DNA from: Barnesiella intestinihominis YIT 11860
Lineage (GTDB): Bacteria > Bacteroidota > Bacteroidia > Bacteroidales > Barnesiellaceae
NCBI RefSeq assembly: GCF_000296465.1
Contig: NZ_JH815203.1
Span: forward strand, 558,001 to 622,000
Length of the DNA: 64,000 nt
Direction of reading: 5' to 3'
This document shows positions 32,280 to 41,766 of this stretch, one piece after another. The number at the start of each line of letters is the position of its first letter. Within the stretch, counting starts at the first letter, position 1. The translations under genes and the position numbers were made by a program. The notes under the pieces were generated by a model. That model had not been told where the DNA came from. It worked only from the letters and a program-made list of their open reading frames with translations, and made no database searches.

Positions 32280-33542
32280 ATGATTCCGGCAGAAATACAG
32301 CAAACCAAACAACGATTCGGCATTATAGGAAATGCTCCGGGTCTGATTCGAGCCATTACAAGAGCTCTACAAATCGCACCTATCGATTTGGCTGTGCTTA
32401 TTACCGGAGAAAGCGGTGCGGGAAAAGAGTTCTTTCCACAGATTATACATGCCAACAGTTCCCGAAAGCATGGAAAATATATTGCCGTAAACTGCGGAGC
32501 GATACCCGAAGGAACCATAGATTCCGAATTGTTCGGGCATGAAAAAGGAGCTTTTACTGGCGCATTATCTGCACGAAAAGGTTATTTCGAAGAAGCCGAC
32601 GGAGGAACAATTTTCTTGGACGAAGTCGGCGAATTACCCCTCACGACTCAGGCTCGATTATTGCGCGTACTCGAAAGCGGAGAATTTCTAAAAGTCGGTT
32701 CTTCCACTGTTTTGAAAACCAATGTAAGAATCGTCGCTGCGACCAACTTGGACATGGTAAAAGCCGTTTCGGAAGGAAAATTCAGGGAAGATTTGTATTA
32801 CAGGCTCAGCACGATACACATCGAAATTCCCCCATTGAGAGAACGGTCTGAGGATATTCTCCTACTATTCCGTAAATTTTCTACGGACTTTGCGGAGCGT
32901 TACCGAATGCCCGTAATCCAGCTGACGGAAGATGCACGCACCGTACTGCTCAACTACCGTTGGCCGGGAAATGTAAGGCAGCTAAAAAATATCACCGAAC
33001 AAATCTCTATTTTCGAAACGAACCGAGACGTAGACGGAGCAACGTTGCAAAACTATCTGCCTCAATATAATATCGAAAAATTACCGGCTCGCGCCACCTC
33101 GAACGAACAAGAGCACTCCTTCTTCGAGAAAGAAAGAAAAATGCTCTATAAGACACTGTTCGAAATGCAAAAAGAGCTGGCAGACCTACATGCGAAAGTA
33201 GAAGAACTGACGAGGGAGAAAATTCAAGGACAAACTTCTTACACTCAAACGCCCCAACCGGTTCCTGTCGCACAATCGATGGCTCTTACTCCCATCGTAC
33301 CATCTGTTCCGGTACATGTCCCGTCCGCCAAACGAACGGCCATAGAAGACACCGTAGGAGAAATAATACCCAACGAACCCGAATATATCGAGGAACAACC
33401 TACGACACTCGAAGATACGGAAAAAGAGACCATCAAAAAGGCATTATTACGGAATCACGGAAAACGGAAAAAGACAGCCGAAGAATTAAAAATATCCGAA
33501 AGGACTCTTTATCGTAAAATTAAAGAATATAACTTAGAATAG
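32280..33542 (+). CDS. Sigma-54 interacting transcriptional activator without a receiver domain
   Basis: This 420-residue protein is almost only an AAA+ activator domain plus DNA-binding domain. GESGAGKEFF is the Walker A region, GAFTGA contacts sigma-54, GGTIFLDEVGELP is Walker B, and RWPGNVRQLKN closes the AAA+ part (about 245). A linker with a possible coiled coil and a Pro/Val-rich stretch follows, then a Fis-type HTH (IKKALLRNHGKRKKTAEELKISERTLYRKIKEYNLE region). No sensory domain precedes the ATPase, so activity must be controlled by expression or by another protein. It leads an operon with lptE-like, TPR and secG genes. Confidence 0.93.
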   Translation: MIPAEIQQTKQRFGIIGNAPGLIRAITRALQIAPIDLAVLITGESGAGKEFFPQIIHANSSRKHGKYIAVNCGAIPEGTIDSELFGHEKGAFTGALSARKGYFEEADGGTIFLDEVGELPLTTQARLLRVLESGEFLKVGSSTVLKTNVRIVAATNLDMVKAVSEGKFREDLYYRLSTIHIEIPPLRERSEDILLLFRKFSTDFAERYRMPVIQLTEDARTVLLNYRWPGNVRQLKNITEQISIFETNRDVDGATLQNYLPQYNIEKLPARATSNEQEHSFFEKERKMLYKTLFEMQKELADLHAKVEELTREKIQGQTSYTQTPQPVPVAQSMALTPIVPSVPVHVPSAKRTAIEDTVGEIIPNEPEYIEEQPTTLEDTEKETIKKALLRNHGKRKKTAEELKISERTLYRKIKEYNLE

Positions 33543-33554
33543 AGCCGCACGACA

Positions 33555-34052
33555 ATGAAACGTTTAACAACTATATTACTCGTCATACTGTCGTCATGCA
33601 GTATCTCTTATAAATTCAACGGAGCTTCGATCAATTACGAAACGACCAAGACCATATCAGTAGCGAACTTTCCCATTAAAGCGGCATTGGTTTACCCTCC
33701 ATTGGAAGAGTTGTTCACCAATTCATTGAAAAACGCTTATACCCGGCAAACGCGATTACAAATGGTTAGCAGCGGAGGAGACCTACAATTGGAAGGAGAA
33801 ATCACGAACTATGACCTCACCCCGCAAGCCGTAACAGAAAACGCATACGCATCGCAAACGCGCCTGACTATTTCTGTAAGGGTAAGATTCACCAACACCA
33901 AAGACCCTCAGTATGACATAGACCAAACATTCTCCGGGTATAAGGACTTTTCCAGCGACCGAATGTTAACCGATGTGCAAGATGAACTTATCCAACAAAT
34001 CACAGACGAGCTGGTAGATCAAATTTTCAACGCGACGGTAGCCAACTGGTAA
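33555..34052 (+). CDS. lptE: LptE-like outer-membrane lipoprotein
   Basis: This 165-residue lipoprotein has a lipobox ending at Cys15 (VILSSC) and the family opening CSISYKFNGASI. Strands of the form LQLEGEITNYDLTPQA and an amphipathic C-terminal helix (DELIQQITDELVDQIFNATVANW) match LptE-like proteins, which plug the LptD barrel for LPS export. It follows the activator gene after 12 bases and is separated from the next gene by 4 bases. Confidence 0.85.
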   Translation: MKRLTTILLVILSSCSISYKFNGASINYETTKTISVANFPIKAALVYPPLEELFTNSLKNAYTRQTRLQMVSSGGDLQLEGEITNYDLTPQAVTENAYASQTRLTISVRVRFTNTKDPQYDIDQTFSGYKDFSSDRMLTDVQDELIQQITDELVDQIFNATVANW

Positions 34053-34056
34053 CACT

Positions 34057-34770
34057 ATGATAACCCGGGAACAAATACGAAACCTTCTAAACGGGATTGG
34101 CGATGAAACAATCTCGAAATCCGATGCCGACCAAATGGCCGCGGATTATCCCTATTTCAGTATCCCGCAACTTCTCTATCTGAAATTCACACCGGGAGCC
34201 ATGCCCGACGAGAAGCGCATACAACAGGCTCTGATTTACGCCAGTCCTCATGCGCACTTAGAAACCATTCTCGGAGTCGAAGGAGAATCTTTCGCCGACC
34301 TCTATCCGAAAGCTCCCCGAACCGACAGCACCATGCAAGCGATCGATCTGTTTTTGGGGACATATCGTAAAGAGCAAAAACGAGGTAATGAAGAAGAAAG
34401 CCTCGACCGAATTATTTCAGGCAATATACTCGCTCAATCGGACTATATAAGCAACCTGCAAAAAGAAGAACAGACCGATTTAGTCGCAACGCCGGTTCAC
34501 GAGCACGAGACAAATCCATATCCTGCCGTTCTACCGAAAACAACCGGTCGCAATCAAGAGAATACAGAACAATCCGCCTCCTCCGAAAGCAGCAACGACG
34601 ACACTTTCTTCACGGAAAGTTTAGCAAAAATCTATATCAAACAAAGACGATATGAGAAAGCATTGCAAATAATTAAAAAATTAAGTTTGAAATATCCAGA
34701 AAAAAATATTTACTTTGCAGACCAAATAAGATTTTTGGAAAAATTGATTATTAACATAAAAACAGAATAA
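34057..34770 (+). CDS. Cytoplasmic TPR-type protein of unknown function
   Basis: This is a 237-residue soluble protein. An N-terminal helical part (YPYFSIPQLLYLKF, then HLETILG) is followed by a low-complexity Glu/Ser/Thr-rich linker (about 140-185) and a C-terminal tetratricopeptide-like segment (SLAKIYIKQRRYEKALQIIKKLSLKYPEKN). It sits between lptE and secG, 4 and 6 bases from its neighbours, so it is expressed with envelope biogenesis genes. No enzyme motif is visible. Confidence 0.85.
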   Translation: MITREQIRNLLNGIGDETISKSDADQMAADYPYFSIPQLLYLKFTPGAMPDEKRIQQALIYASPHAHLETILGVEGESFADLYPKAPRTDSTMQAIDLFLGTYRKEQKRGNEEESLDRIISGNILAQSDYISNLQKEEQTDLVATPVHEHETNPYPAVLPKTTGRNQENTEQSASSESSNDDTFFTESLAKIYIKQRRYEKALQIIKKLSLKYPEKNIYFADQIRFLEKLIINIKTE

Positions 34771-34776
34771 TAAAAA

Positions 34777-35142
34777 ATGTCAGTAGTATTAACCGTTTTT
34801 ATCATCTTGGCATCATTGCTGATGATAGGTATTGTATTGGTTCAGAAATCAAAAGGAGGAGGTCTTGCTTCTAACTTCGCATCATCGAATCAAATCATGG
34901 GAGTTCGGAAAACAACCGACTTTGTGGAAAAAGCGACATGGACTCTTGCTATTGTTATCATGGTTCTGAGCATAGCTACCGTATTCGTTTCTCACAACGG
35001 GCAGCAATCTTCCGTATCGGAAATTAAAGACATTGTAAATACCGAAGCACCGGCAGCTCTTCCCGGATTTGAAACGCCTGCTACCGGAAATAATGCAACA
35101 CCGGCACAAGAGGCTCCTGTTCAAGAAGCTCCTGCAAACTAA
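34777..35142 (+). CDS. secG: Preprotein translocase subunit SecG
   Basis: SecG assists the SecYEG channel. The 121-residue protein has two transmembrane helices (about 4-23 and 52-72) around the hallmark VQKSKGGGLASNF loop, and a Pro/Ala/Gln-rich acidic C-terminal tail typical of Bacteroidota. It is the last gene of the operon and is followed by a strong terminator. Confidence 0.95.
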   Translation: MSVVLTVFIILASLLMIGIVLVQKSKGGGLASNFASSNQIMGVRKTTDFVEKATWTLAIVIMVLSIATVFVSHNGQQSSVSEIKDIVNTEAPAALPGFETPATGNNATPAQEAPVQEAPAN

Positions 35143-35178
35143 AATATGAAAAGACTTTTATAAATTTTCATATATCAA

Positions 35179-35209
35179 GCCCGAACGTAATGTGTTCGGG
35201 CATTTTTTT
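35179..35209 (+). terminator. Rho-independent terminator after secG
   Basis: GCCCGAAC / GTTCGGGC (8-bp stem, 7-base loop) is followed by a run of T. It covers an in-frame ATG at 35192, which rules that codon out as the start of the next gene. Confidence 0.92.
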
Positions 35210-35233
35210 ACATATCGAAATTTTACTTTTACC

Positions 35234-36103
35234 ATGGACGACACAAAACCATTCTGGCATCTTTTCCGACATAACCGAAACGATGAAAAGCCTTCGGAAA
35301 TAGAAATCGAAGCAAAGCTCAAAGAGCAAATACAGGCACTTGTTCGTAACGGAATCTTTTTCGACTTTGAAAAAAGAAAAGCAGCCCCCGTACAATCTAA
35401 ATTCGGGGGAAAACCGGCCCTACCGAAAAAATTCGAATGGCCTCACTACACCGATGAATACGGCGAACACATCGTTCTCCCGTTTTTCCTGCAACTATCT
35501 TGCGAAGAACTATCGGTTTACGACACAGACAATCTCCTTCCACACGAAGGCATGTTCTATCTCTTTTATGATCTCACGAATCAACCGTGGAGAAATAGTA
35601 AGGGAGCAAAACTATTATACACCCCTACTCCCATTTCCGAATTAGTACCGGCCGATTTCCCCGACAATCTCCCGGAAGAACACAGGCTTCCCGAAATGGC
35701 GCTCAAATTCACAGCACATACTTGTGCTCCCGATTGGGAAGATTATGTCGGTATGACAGGCGATGACAACACCGCATATACCGATTGGGATATCATAGAA
35801 CGAAAATTAGGGAAATGGGGATATCCCCACATGGAATCGGCCGGACGTATCTTGGGATACGCCTCACTCATTCAAAACGGTATAGCCGAAGCATGCGAAT
35901 CGAGAGCGCAAGAGGAGAAACAACAGACATATAGCAAAAAGTCTGCCCGCGAATGGATTTTACTTCTGCAACTCAACTGTATCGAGGAAGAAGAGGTAGA
36001 TATACCGTTCGGGGACTGCGGAAGCCTTTACTTTTATATCCGGCAACAAGACTTGGAAAGGCGAGATTTCAGTCAAATTCAATTCGAGCTGCAATGTTAT
36101 TAG
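35234..36103 (+). CDS. YwqG-like DUF1963 protein
   Basis: This 289-residue protein has the DUF1963 pattern: KFGGKPALPKKFEWP, then a Phe/Leu-rich core with FLQLSCEEL, GMFYLFYD and KLGKWGYPHMESAGRILGYA, ending in LLLQLNCIEEEEVDIPFGDCGSLYFYI. The family is widespread and its biochemical role is unknown. The ATG at 35234 is preferred because an upstream ATG lies inside the secG terminator. The inverted-repeat-bounded block at 36107 begins right after its stop. Confidence 0.88.
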   Translation: MDDTKPFWHLFRHNRNDEKPSEIEIEAKLKEQIQALVRNGIFFDFEKRKAAPVQSKFGGKPALPKKFEWPHYTDEYGEHIVLPFFLQLSCEELSVYDTDNLLPHEGMFYLFYDLTNQPWRNSKGAKLLYTPTPISELVPADFPDNLPEEHRLPEMALKFTAHTCAPDWEDYVGMTGDDNTAYTDWDIIERKLGKWGYPHMESAGRILGYASLIQNGIAEACESRAQEEKQQTYSKKSAREWILLLQLNCIEEEEVDIPFGDCGSLYFYIRQQDLERRDFSQIQFELQCY

Positions 36104-36106
36104 AAA

Positions 36107-36716
36107 ATTCGGCTCAGTAGAAAATCGGTGGGATAGACATGAATTTTAGCGATGTCGTGCCGACAAGCACATTCCGGTTCCCTCGGCGAGTGGTTAAACA
36201 AGCAGCCGAATAGATTTTTGACAAAAATCAACCCCTCCTTTACTACTCGACACCCGCCCTATATCTTACTTGACAACAAACACCCTGTAAGGCTATGAGG
36301 CTCAGCAAGGAGGAGGGTGAAATCCACTTCGAACATTTTTAAGCTCCTCCATTGCCGTGCCCCGTAACATTACAGGGTGGCACGTATAAAATCGGAATAG
36401 AAGCGAAAGAGAAATACATCTCACCCTCCTCCTCTGTGTTTTGCGCAGCAAAATATAGGGGAGGTGGCACGTAGTGACGGAGGGGTTAAAAAACAGCGAC
36501 AGTAACAGCAACAAAATCAAATCTCAACCATTCCCCCTACCTGGCTTCGCCACATAGGGAGAAGATTAAAAATGATATTTCTCATTTCTGCATAAGGATA
36601 GATTTTAAACTTCTCCCCTGTGTTGCGCCAGCAATATAGGGGAGACACCGAAGAAACAATAGTTTCTGAGGAAAGGGGTTAGATTGTATACCTCTGATTT
36701 CCTACTGTGCCGAAAA
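36107..36716 (+). repeat. Intergenic repeat block A, bounded by imperfect inverted repeats
   Basis: This 610-base block lies between the converging ywqG-like and recA genes. Its ends are inverted copies of each other: left TTCGGCTCAGTAGAAAATC (from 36109) and right, read on the minus strand, TTCGGCACAGTAGGAAATC (from 36714). Inside are one minus-oriented stem-loop unit (36229-36320), a long-hairpin module (36342-36420), a short-hairpin module (36424-36487) and a further unit (36608-36680) with TTGC/GCAA and GAAAC/GTTTC hairpins. Short ORFs here (such as the minus frame at 36302-36520) are by-products of the repeats. No gene was found. Confidence 0.8.
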
Positions 36717-36745
36717 TTCCAATCTATATTAACCCGACATTTATA

Positions 36746-36783
36746 AAAAGAAAAGAGCCGAAAAAATTCGGCTCTTTTCTTTT
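36746..36783 (-). terminator. Bidirectional terminator of recA
   Basis: This is a 17-bp perfect stem (36746-36762 with 36767-36783) with a four-base loop, flanked by T-rich sequence on both strands. It lies 17 bases past the recA stop. Confidence 0.92.
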
Positions 36784-36799
36784 AGGCTACCCAATATAT

Positions 36800-37831
36800 T
36801 TATTTTACAGGTTTCAAGGCCTCCATTATAGCAGCTTCCAATTCATCGGCCAATTCGGGGTTATCCTCTATACATTTCTTGGCGGCATCACGACCTTGCC
36901 CAAGTTTAGTATCCCCGTAACTGAACCAAGAGCCGCTCTTCTTGATAATGCCTTTATCGACACCCAAATCGATAATCTCTCCTGCACGGGAAATCCCTTC
37001 GCCAAACATGATATCAAACTCGGCTTTGCGGAAAGGAGGTGCGACTTTATTCTTCACCACTTTCACACGAGTCTGATTACCGATAACCTCATCACCATCT
37101 TTTAACTGACTGACCCGACGAATATCGAGACGCACGGAAGCATAGAATTTCAATGCATTACCTCCCGTCGTTGTTTCGGGATTTCCAAACATGACCCCGA
37201 TTTTATCGCGCAATTGGTTGATAAAAATACAGGTCGTGTTTGTCTTGCTGATCGTCGCCGTGAGTTTACGCAACGCCTGTGACATCAACCGGGCTTGCAA
37301 ACCCATTTTCGAGTCACCCATATCTCCTTCCAACTCAGCCTTAGGAGTTAAAGCGGCAACCGAGTCGATAACGACTATATCGACAGCCGATGAACGAATC
37401 AACTGGTCTGCAATCTCCAACGCCTGCTCTCCACTGTCGGGCTGCGAAATCCACAGATTCTCCACATCGACACCCAACTTTTCGGCATAAAAGCGATCGA
37501 ACGCATGCTCGGCATCGATAATAGCCGCAATACCACCCGCTTTTTGAGCCTCTGCAATGGCATGTATGGCCAAAGTCGTTTTACCGGACGACTCCGGTCC
37601 GTAAATCTCGATGACACGGCCTCTCGGATAACCTCCTACTCCCAACGCTGCATTCAAAGCGATGGAACCGGTGGGTATCACAGCGACTTCCTCTACCGAG
37701 TCGTCTCCCAGTTTCATAATAGCACCTCGGCCATAACTCTTTTCTATCTTGTCCATGGCCGCTTGTAAAGCCTTCAATTTCTCAGACGAAACCGGCACTC
37801 GTTTGCCGGCAGTTTCTTGTTGTTCTTCCAT
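36800..37831 (-). CDS. recA: Recombinase RecA
   Basis: RecA catalyses strand exchange and LexA-type cleavage. The 343 residues contain the Walker [10 protein letters not shown], Walker B region ([24 protein letters not shown]), loop L2 ([37 protein letters not shown] region) and the C-terminal domain. It follows the peroxiredoxin gene after 12 bases in the same direction. No LexA-type operator was recognised upstream. Confidence 0.98.
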   Translation of the reverse strand: MEEQQETAGKRVPVSSEKLKALQAAMDKIEKSYGRGAIMKLGDDSVEEVAVIPTGSIALNAALGVGGYPRGRVIEIYGPESSGKTTLAIHAIAEAQKAGGIAAIIDAEHAFDRFYAEKLGVDVENLWISQPDSGEQALEIADQLIRSSAVDIVVIDSVAALTPKAELEGDMGDSKMGLQARLMSQALRKLTATISKTNTTCIFINQLRDKIGVMFGNPETTTGGNALKFYASVRLDIRRVSQLKDGDEVIGNQTRVKVVKNKVAPPFRKAEFDIMFGEGISRAGEIIDLGVDKGIIKKSGSWFSYGDTKLGQGRDAAKKCIEDNPELADELEAAIMEALKPVK

Positions 37832-37843
37832 AACGATATATTT

Positions 37844-38299
37844 TTATTTATTTTTCAAAATTTGTGAAGCATGATTCTTTGTATCCACCTTTTCTATAAT
37901 ATCGGTGATCACACCGTTCTCATCTATTATAAAAGTAGTCCGCACCGTTCCCATATAAGTACGACCGGCCATCTTTTTCTCCCTCCACACGCCGAAAGCC
38001 TCGTTCAATTTACACTCGGTATCGGCTATAAGAGAAAACGGCAAAGACTGCTTCTCGATAAACTTGCGATGAGATGCCTCGCCGTCCTTGCTCACGCCTA
38101 TCACGGCATAGCCCGATGCTTGTAATTCGGCGTAATGATCCCGCAAGCTGCATGCTTCGGCAGTACACCCGGGCGTATTGTCTTTCGGATAAAAATAAAG
38201 TATCAATTTACTTCCGGCAAAATCACTTAGCCGAATCTCCTTACCTGCCTGATCTACACCCAATATCTCGGGCGCTTTATCTCCTCGTTTCAATGCCAT
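37844..38299 (-). CDS. bcp: Thioredoxin-dependent thiol peroxidase (Bcp/PrxQ)
   Basis: This cytosolic peroxiredoxin of 151 residues reduces hydroperoxides. PKDNTPGCTAEACSLRD holds the peroxidatic Cys45 and, five residues on, the resolving Cys50, as in the alpha-2 PrxQ type. It is first in an operon with recA. Confidence 0.96.
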   Translation of the reverse strand: MALKRGDKAPEILGVDQAGKEIRLSDFAGSKLILYFYPKDNTPGCTAEACSLRDHYAELQASGYAVIGVSKDGEASHRKFIEKQSLPFSLIADTECKLNEAFGVWREKKMAGRTYMGTVRTTFIIDENGVITDIIEKVDTKNHASQILKNK

Positions 38300-38318
38300 A
38301 CTATATTCTATTAGTTTA

Positions 38319-38326
38319 CAAAAATA
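38319..38326 (-). promoter_or_regulatory. Predicted proximal -7 element for bcp-recA
   Basis: TATTTTTG on the minus strand is 20 bases before the bcp ATG. The 330-base gap from 38300 to 38629 otherwise holds only the distal promoter at 38542 and no convincing gene. Confidence 0.45.
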
Positions 38327-38541
38327 GTGTACAAGAAAACAGCGACAAAACCGTCCTATCTATACCGCACACACTTGCCTTTGTTCATTACACAAATATA
38401 CCACTTTTTCTCTCTCCTTCCATCAAAACCGAATAGACAATTACCTATTTTTTCTCTGACGAAGACATGAAAATCGGCCGTGTCCCGGTATAATCCGGTA
38501 AACTCATTTCCATTCTCTTTCCGCTCTATCTTTAAGCGATA

Positions 38542-38549
38542 CAAATATA
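38542..38549 (-). promoter_or_regulatory. Predicted distal -7 element for bcp-recA
   Basis: TATATTTG on the minus strand would give a leader of about 235 bases before bcp. Two promoters would allow separate control of recA. Confidence 0.4.
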
Positions 38550-38629
38550 GAGTCGGATATGAGCATACTATATGCTCATTATTATTAATAAATCTTAATA
38601 CACATATAAATAAAATGGAGACAAAAATA

Positions 38630-39529
38630 TCAATCGCAAATACTATTTAAGTTCTGCAAACGATACTCACTCGGAGAACACCCCACATAACTCTTAAAAT
38701 ATTTTCCGAAGAACGATTGATTGGGGAAATTTAAATCATAGGAAATTTGCTGAACACTTTCTACTCCATGAATCAGTTTATAACAAGCTTCTCGAATCAC
38801 GATTCCATGAATCCATTTCGACACGCTTTTCCCCGAAAGTTCCCTAACTATGGTCGTCAAATATTTAGGTGTTATACACAACTTGTCGGCATAAAACTTC
38901 ACCTGTCTTTCCTTCTTAAAGTTTTCAGACAATAATTGTAAAAAACGACCGAAGTACTCATTGTACCTACCACCACCATAAGTACATACGACTTTACGCC
39001 CATGCATCAAATCACAAATCACACACAATAACATTGCGATTCCACTCTGTATAGCATAATCATAAAATTCCGTCGCTCCTCTGTATTGGGATATTTTTCT
39101 AAAATTTCCGATCAATTCATCAAACTGCTTTCGTTCGGAGTGGGACAAAACGATAACGGGACTTTTCAATACACTCGTATACAAAGCCGTAATATATCGC
39201 ACCGGAATGGCATTAAAAGCCCCGATTAAAGGATTAAAAACTATACACTTTGCCTCAAATTCATGACAATCGTGAATAACTAGTCGAATCCCCGGACGAA
39301 TAATTACTAACGAATTACAAGAGAGGTCGAAACGCTCCGTTCCCATGCTTAGACTCATCTCGCCTCTATCGCATAACAAAATGCAAAAAACTTCGGATTG
39401 CAGATGCCTACCTACATTTTGTATCGCGTTCTCCTTCCGCCACGACAAAAAATAGAAACCTCTATTATAAGTCTCCTCTCTATCCTCATGGTCGAATAAA
39501 TTATCAAAAGTCAACAACTCGTACATCAT
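38630..39529 (-). CDS. AraC-family transcriptional regulator
   Basis: This 299-residue regulator has an N-terminal cupin-like sensing domain (GEMSLSMGTERFDLSCNSLVIIRPG) and a C-terminal pair of HTH motifs: YADKLCITPKYLTTIVRELSGKS and ISYDLNFPNQSFFGKYFKSYVGCSPSEYR. It lies 34 bases after the last permease gene with no terminator between, so it is likely co-transcribed with the efflux operon. Its ligand is unknown. Confidence 0.92.
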   Translation of the reverse strand: MMYELLTFDNLFDHEDREETYNRGFYFLSWRKENAIQNVGRHLQSEVFCILLCDRGEMSLSMGTERFDLSCNSLVIIRPGIRLVIHDCHEFEAKCIVFNPLIGAFNAIPVRYITALYTSVLKSPVIVLSHSERKQFDELIGNFRKISQYRGATEFYDYAIQSGIAMLLCVICDLMHGRKVVCTYGGGRYNEYFGRFLQLLSENFKKERQVKFYADKLCITPKYLTTIVRELSGKSVSKWIHGIVIREACYKLIHGVESVQQISYDLNFPNQSFFGKYFKSYVGCSPSEYRLQNLNSICD

Positions 39530-39563
39530 TCAATCTTTTAATCACGATTCTCACACCAATGCA

Positions 39564-40667
39564 TCAAGCCTGCTTTTTATACGTCAATGCCGCCATACTA
39601 TTGAACAAAACGGCAAAGACGGCTAATGCTACGTAATTAGGCCATAATTCGATAAACATCGTTCCTTTCAGATAAACCGAACGCATCACCTCGACAAAAT
39701 AACGAGGAGGCAAAATGTATGTAATCCATTGCGCCCATGTCGGCATAGATTCTATCGGAGTGAACAATCCGCTCATCAAAATAAAAATCATCACGAAAAA
39801 GAACATGACAAACATGGTCTGCTGCATGGTCGACGAGTTATTAGCGATTGTCACCCCCATACCCGACATCGTAAACACAAAAAGCAAAGCCGCCAGATAA
39901 ATGGAGCCGGGAGAACCTTCGGGTGAAAGCCCATAAACCAACCATGCCAACACCATGGCGACGGTCAATACAAGAAAACCGATAATCCAATAGGGTATCA
40001 ATTTAGCCAATGTAAACGATAAACGACTAACCGGAGTAACATTGATTTGCTCGATAGTACCTATTTCTTTTTCGCTTACGAGATTCAAAGCCGGTAAAAA
40101 ACCGCAAATCATTACCAGCAACATAATCATCAATGCCGGTATCATGAAATGTTTATAATCGAGAGTAGGATTATACCGATTCTGTACCGTAAACAAATCG
40201 GGAGATACAACGACCGATTTCTCTCGCTGTAATTCGCCGAAAGTCTGCATGACGAGCTGTACCATATACTGTGAGCCAAGTCCCCCTTTCATAGCGTTTA
40301 TACCATTCACGTCTATTCCTATCCGCTTGGGCGAATCACCAATTAACGAAAGTTCGAAATCGTTCGGGATAGTCAGTATCACATCGGCCTCACCCCCTTC
40401 CAACAAAGCGAACGAGTCGTCATAACTTTCGGTAACGCCTCTCAAATTAAAATAGTCCGAAGCCTCTATTTTCTGGATAATCCGCCGGGAAGTCTCCGAA
40501 TGGTCATTATCGACCACCGAAACGCCTATATGCCGCACATCCATCGTCGTTACCCATGGAATAATCAATATCACCATCACAGGGAAAACAATCACCAACT
40601 TCGGCAAGAACGCATTCCGAAAAAATTGTCGTATCTCTTTATCTAATAAAACAAACAATGTTTTCAT
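39564..40667 (-). CDS. ABC-2 type efflux permease
   Basis: This 367-residue permease has an N-terminal transmembrane helix (about 20-40), a long periplasmic domain (about 45-175) and five C-terminal helices with the ABC-2 features LVSEKEIGTIEQINVTPVSR and PPRYFVEVMRSVYLKG. It pairs with the permease gene 2 bases upstream, giving a heterodimeric transporter like the YbhFSR and YhiI-RbbA-YhhJ type drug exporters. Confidence 0.93.
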   Translation of the reverse strand: MKTLFVLLDKEIRQFFRNAFLPKLVIVFPVMVILIIPWVTTMDVRHIGVSVVDNDHSETSRRIIQKIEASDYFNLRGVTESYDDSFALLEGGEADVILTIPNDFELSLIGDSPKRIGIDVNGINAMKGGLGSQYMVQLVMQTFGELQREKSVVVSPDLFTVQNRYNPTLDYKHFMIPALMIMLLVMICGFLPALNLVSEKEIGTIEQINVTPVSRLSFTLAKLIPYWIIGFLVLTVAMVLAWLVYGLSPEGSPGSIYLAALLFVFTMSGMGVTIANNSSTMQQTMFVMFFFVMIFILMSGLFTPIESMPTWAQWITYILPPRYFVEVMRSVYLKGTMFIELWPNYVALAVFAVLFNSMAALTYKKQA

Positions 40668-40669
40668 CG

Positions 40670-41764
40670 TTATTCGAGTTTATCGTTAAACTTTTTAAGA
40701 GCGACACCCACCAGAACAGCCGTCATGGCAAAGAGAATACAGGCTTGCTGCCATACTTCGGCGAACGGCATGCCCCCTATCATCAGTTTTCGCACGGCAT
40801 CGATATACCAACGAGCCGGCACGATACACGACAATGCCTGTAAAATACCGGGCATATTCTCCACCGGAAACAACATTCCCGACAACATTATAATAGGCAA
40901 CATCAGTACCATACCCGAAATGAGCATTGCCGTAACCTGCGTATTAGCCATTGTAGAAATAAACAATCCTAATGCCAGCGAAAGCACCAAATAGAGTAAA
41001 GAAAGCCCTACTAAACCAACCATCGAACCCGACATCGGTACTCCGAGGACATATCGCGCCAATACCAGAATAACGACAAGATTCACGCACGAAAGCAAAA
41101 AATAAGGAATCATCTTGGCAAAGATGATCCATATCGGTCGCACCGGCGACACCAACAATACCTCCATCGTACCGGTCTCTTTTTCCCTCACGATAGATAC
41201 AGAAGTCATCATGGCACAAATCAAAATAAAAATCAATCCCATGATTCCCGGCACGAAATTGTAAGAACTCTTCATCTGCGGGTTGTACAACACCCGTGTC
41301 GCCGGAGCGACCGATGCGACGGAAATTTCCGACTGAAAAGAACTTTGCAAATATCCTAAACCTGTACCTGCATTATTGGGGTTCGACGCATCGAGAATAA
41401 ACTGCACCGCCGCCTCTGAGACTCCCTCAATCCCGGCATTCGTCACCAACCGATCATAATCCTCAGAAAAAACCACCACCGCGGTAACATCGCCTTTCCG
41501 CAAAACACCGTCGATCTCGGCCTGAGAAATATATCCTTTGAATGTAAAATACGGATTGGCTTCCATACGCTCGATTTGCTGTCGAATAGTTTCCGTACGA
41601 TTGGGAGCCACTACGGCAAAATCGATATTATTCATTTCGGTCGATATAGCGAAACCGAACAAAAGAATCTGCACGATAGGGAGCAACAGCACGATCAGCA
41701 TCGTGCGTTTATCCCGTAAAATATGCAAAGCCTCCTTTTTGACAAATGACAAAAATCCTCCCAT
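40670..41764 (-). CDS. ABC-2 type efflux permease
   Basis: This 364-residue partner of the next permease has the same layout: one N-terminal helix, a large periplasmic domain, and five helices with IVREKETGTMEVLLVSPVRP and VPARWYIDAVRKLMIGG. It lies 2 bases from each neighbouring operon gene, which suggests tight co-translation. Confidence 0.93.
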   Translation of the reverse strand: MGGFLSFVKKEALHILRDKRTMLIVLLLPIVQILLFGFAISTEMNNIDFAVVAPNRTETIRQQIERMEANPYFTFKGYISQAEIDGVLRKGDVTAVVVFSEDYDRLVTNAGIEGVSEAAVQFILDASNPNNAGTGLGYLQSSFQSEISVASVAPATRVLYNPQMKSSYNFVPGIMGLIFILICAMMTSVSIVREKETGTMEVLLVSPVRPIWIIFAKMIPYFLLSCVNLVVILVLARYVLGVPMSGSMVGLVGLSLLYLVLSLALGLFISTMANTQVTAMLISGMVLMLPIIMLSGMLFPVENMPGILQALSCIVPARWYIDAVRKLMIGGMPFAEVWQQACILFAMTAVLVGVALKKFNDKLE

Positions 41765-41766
41765 AT

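Noticed and set aside
38356-38544. A 62-codon open frame upstream of bcp on the minus strand
   Set aside because: It starts with TTG inside a predicted promoter element and has no domain; it is more likely leader sequence of the bcp-recA transcript.
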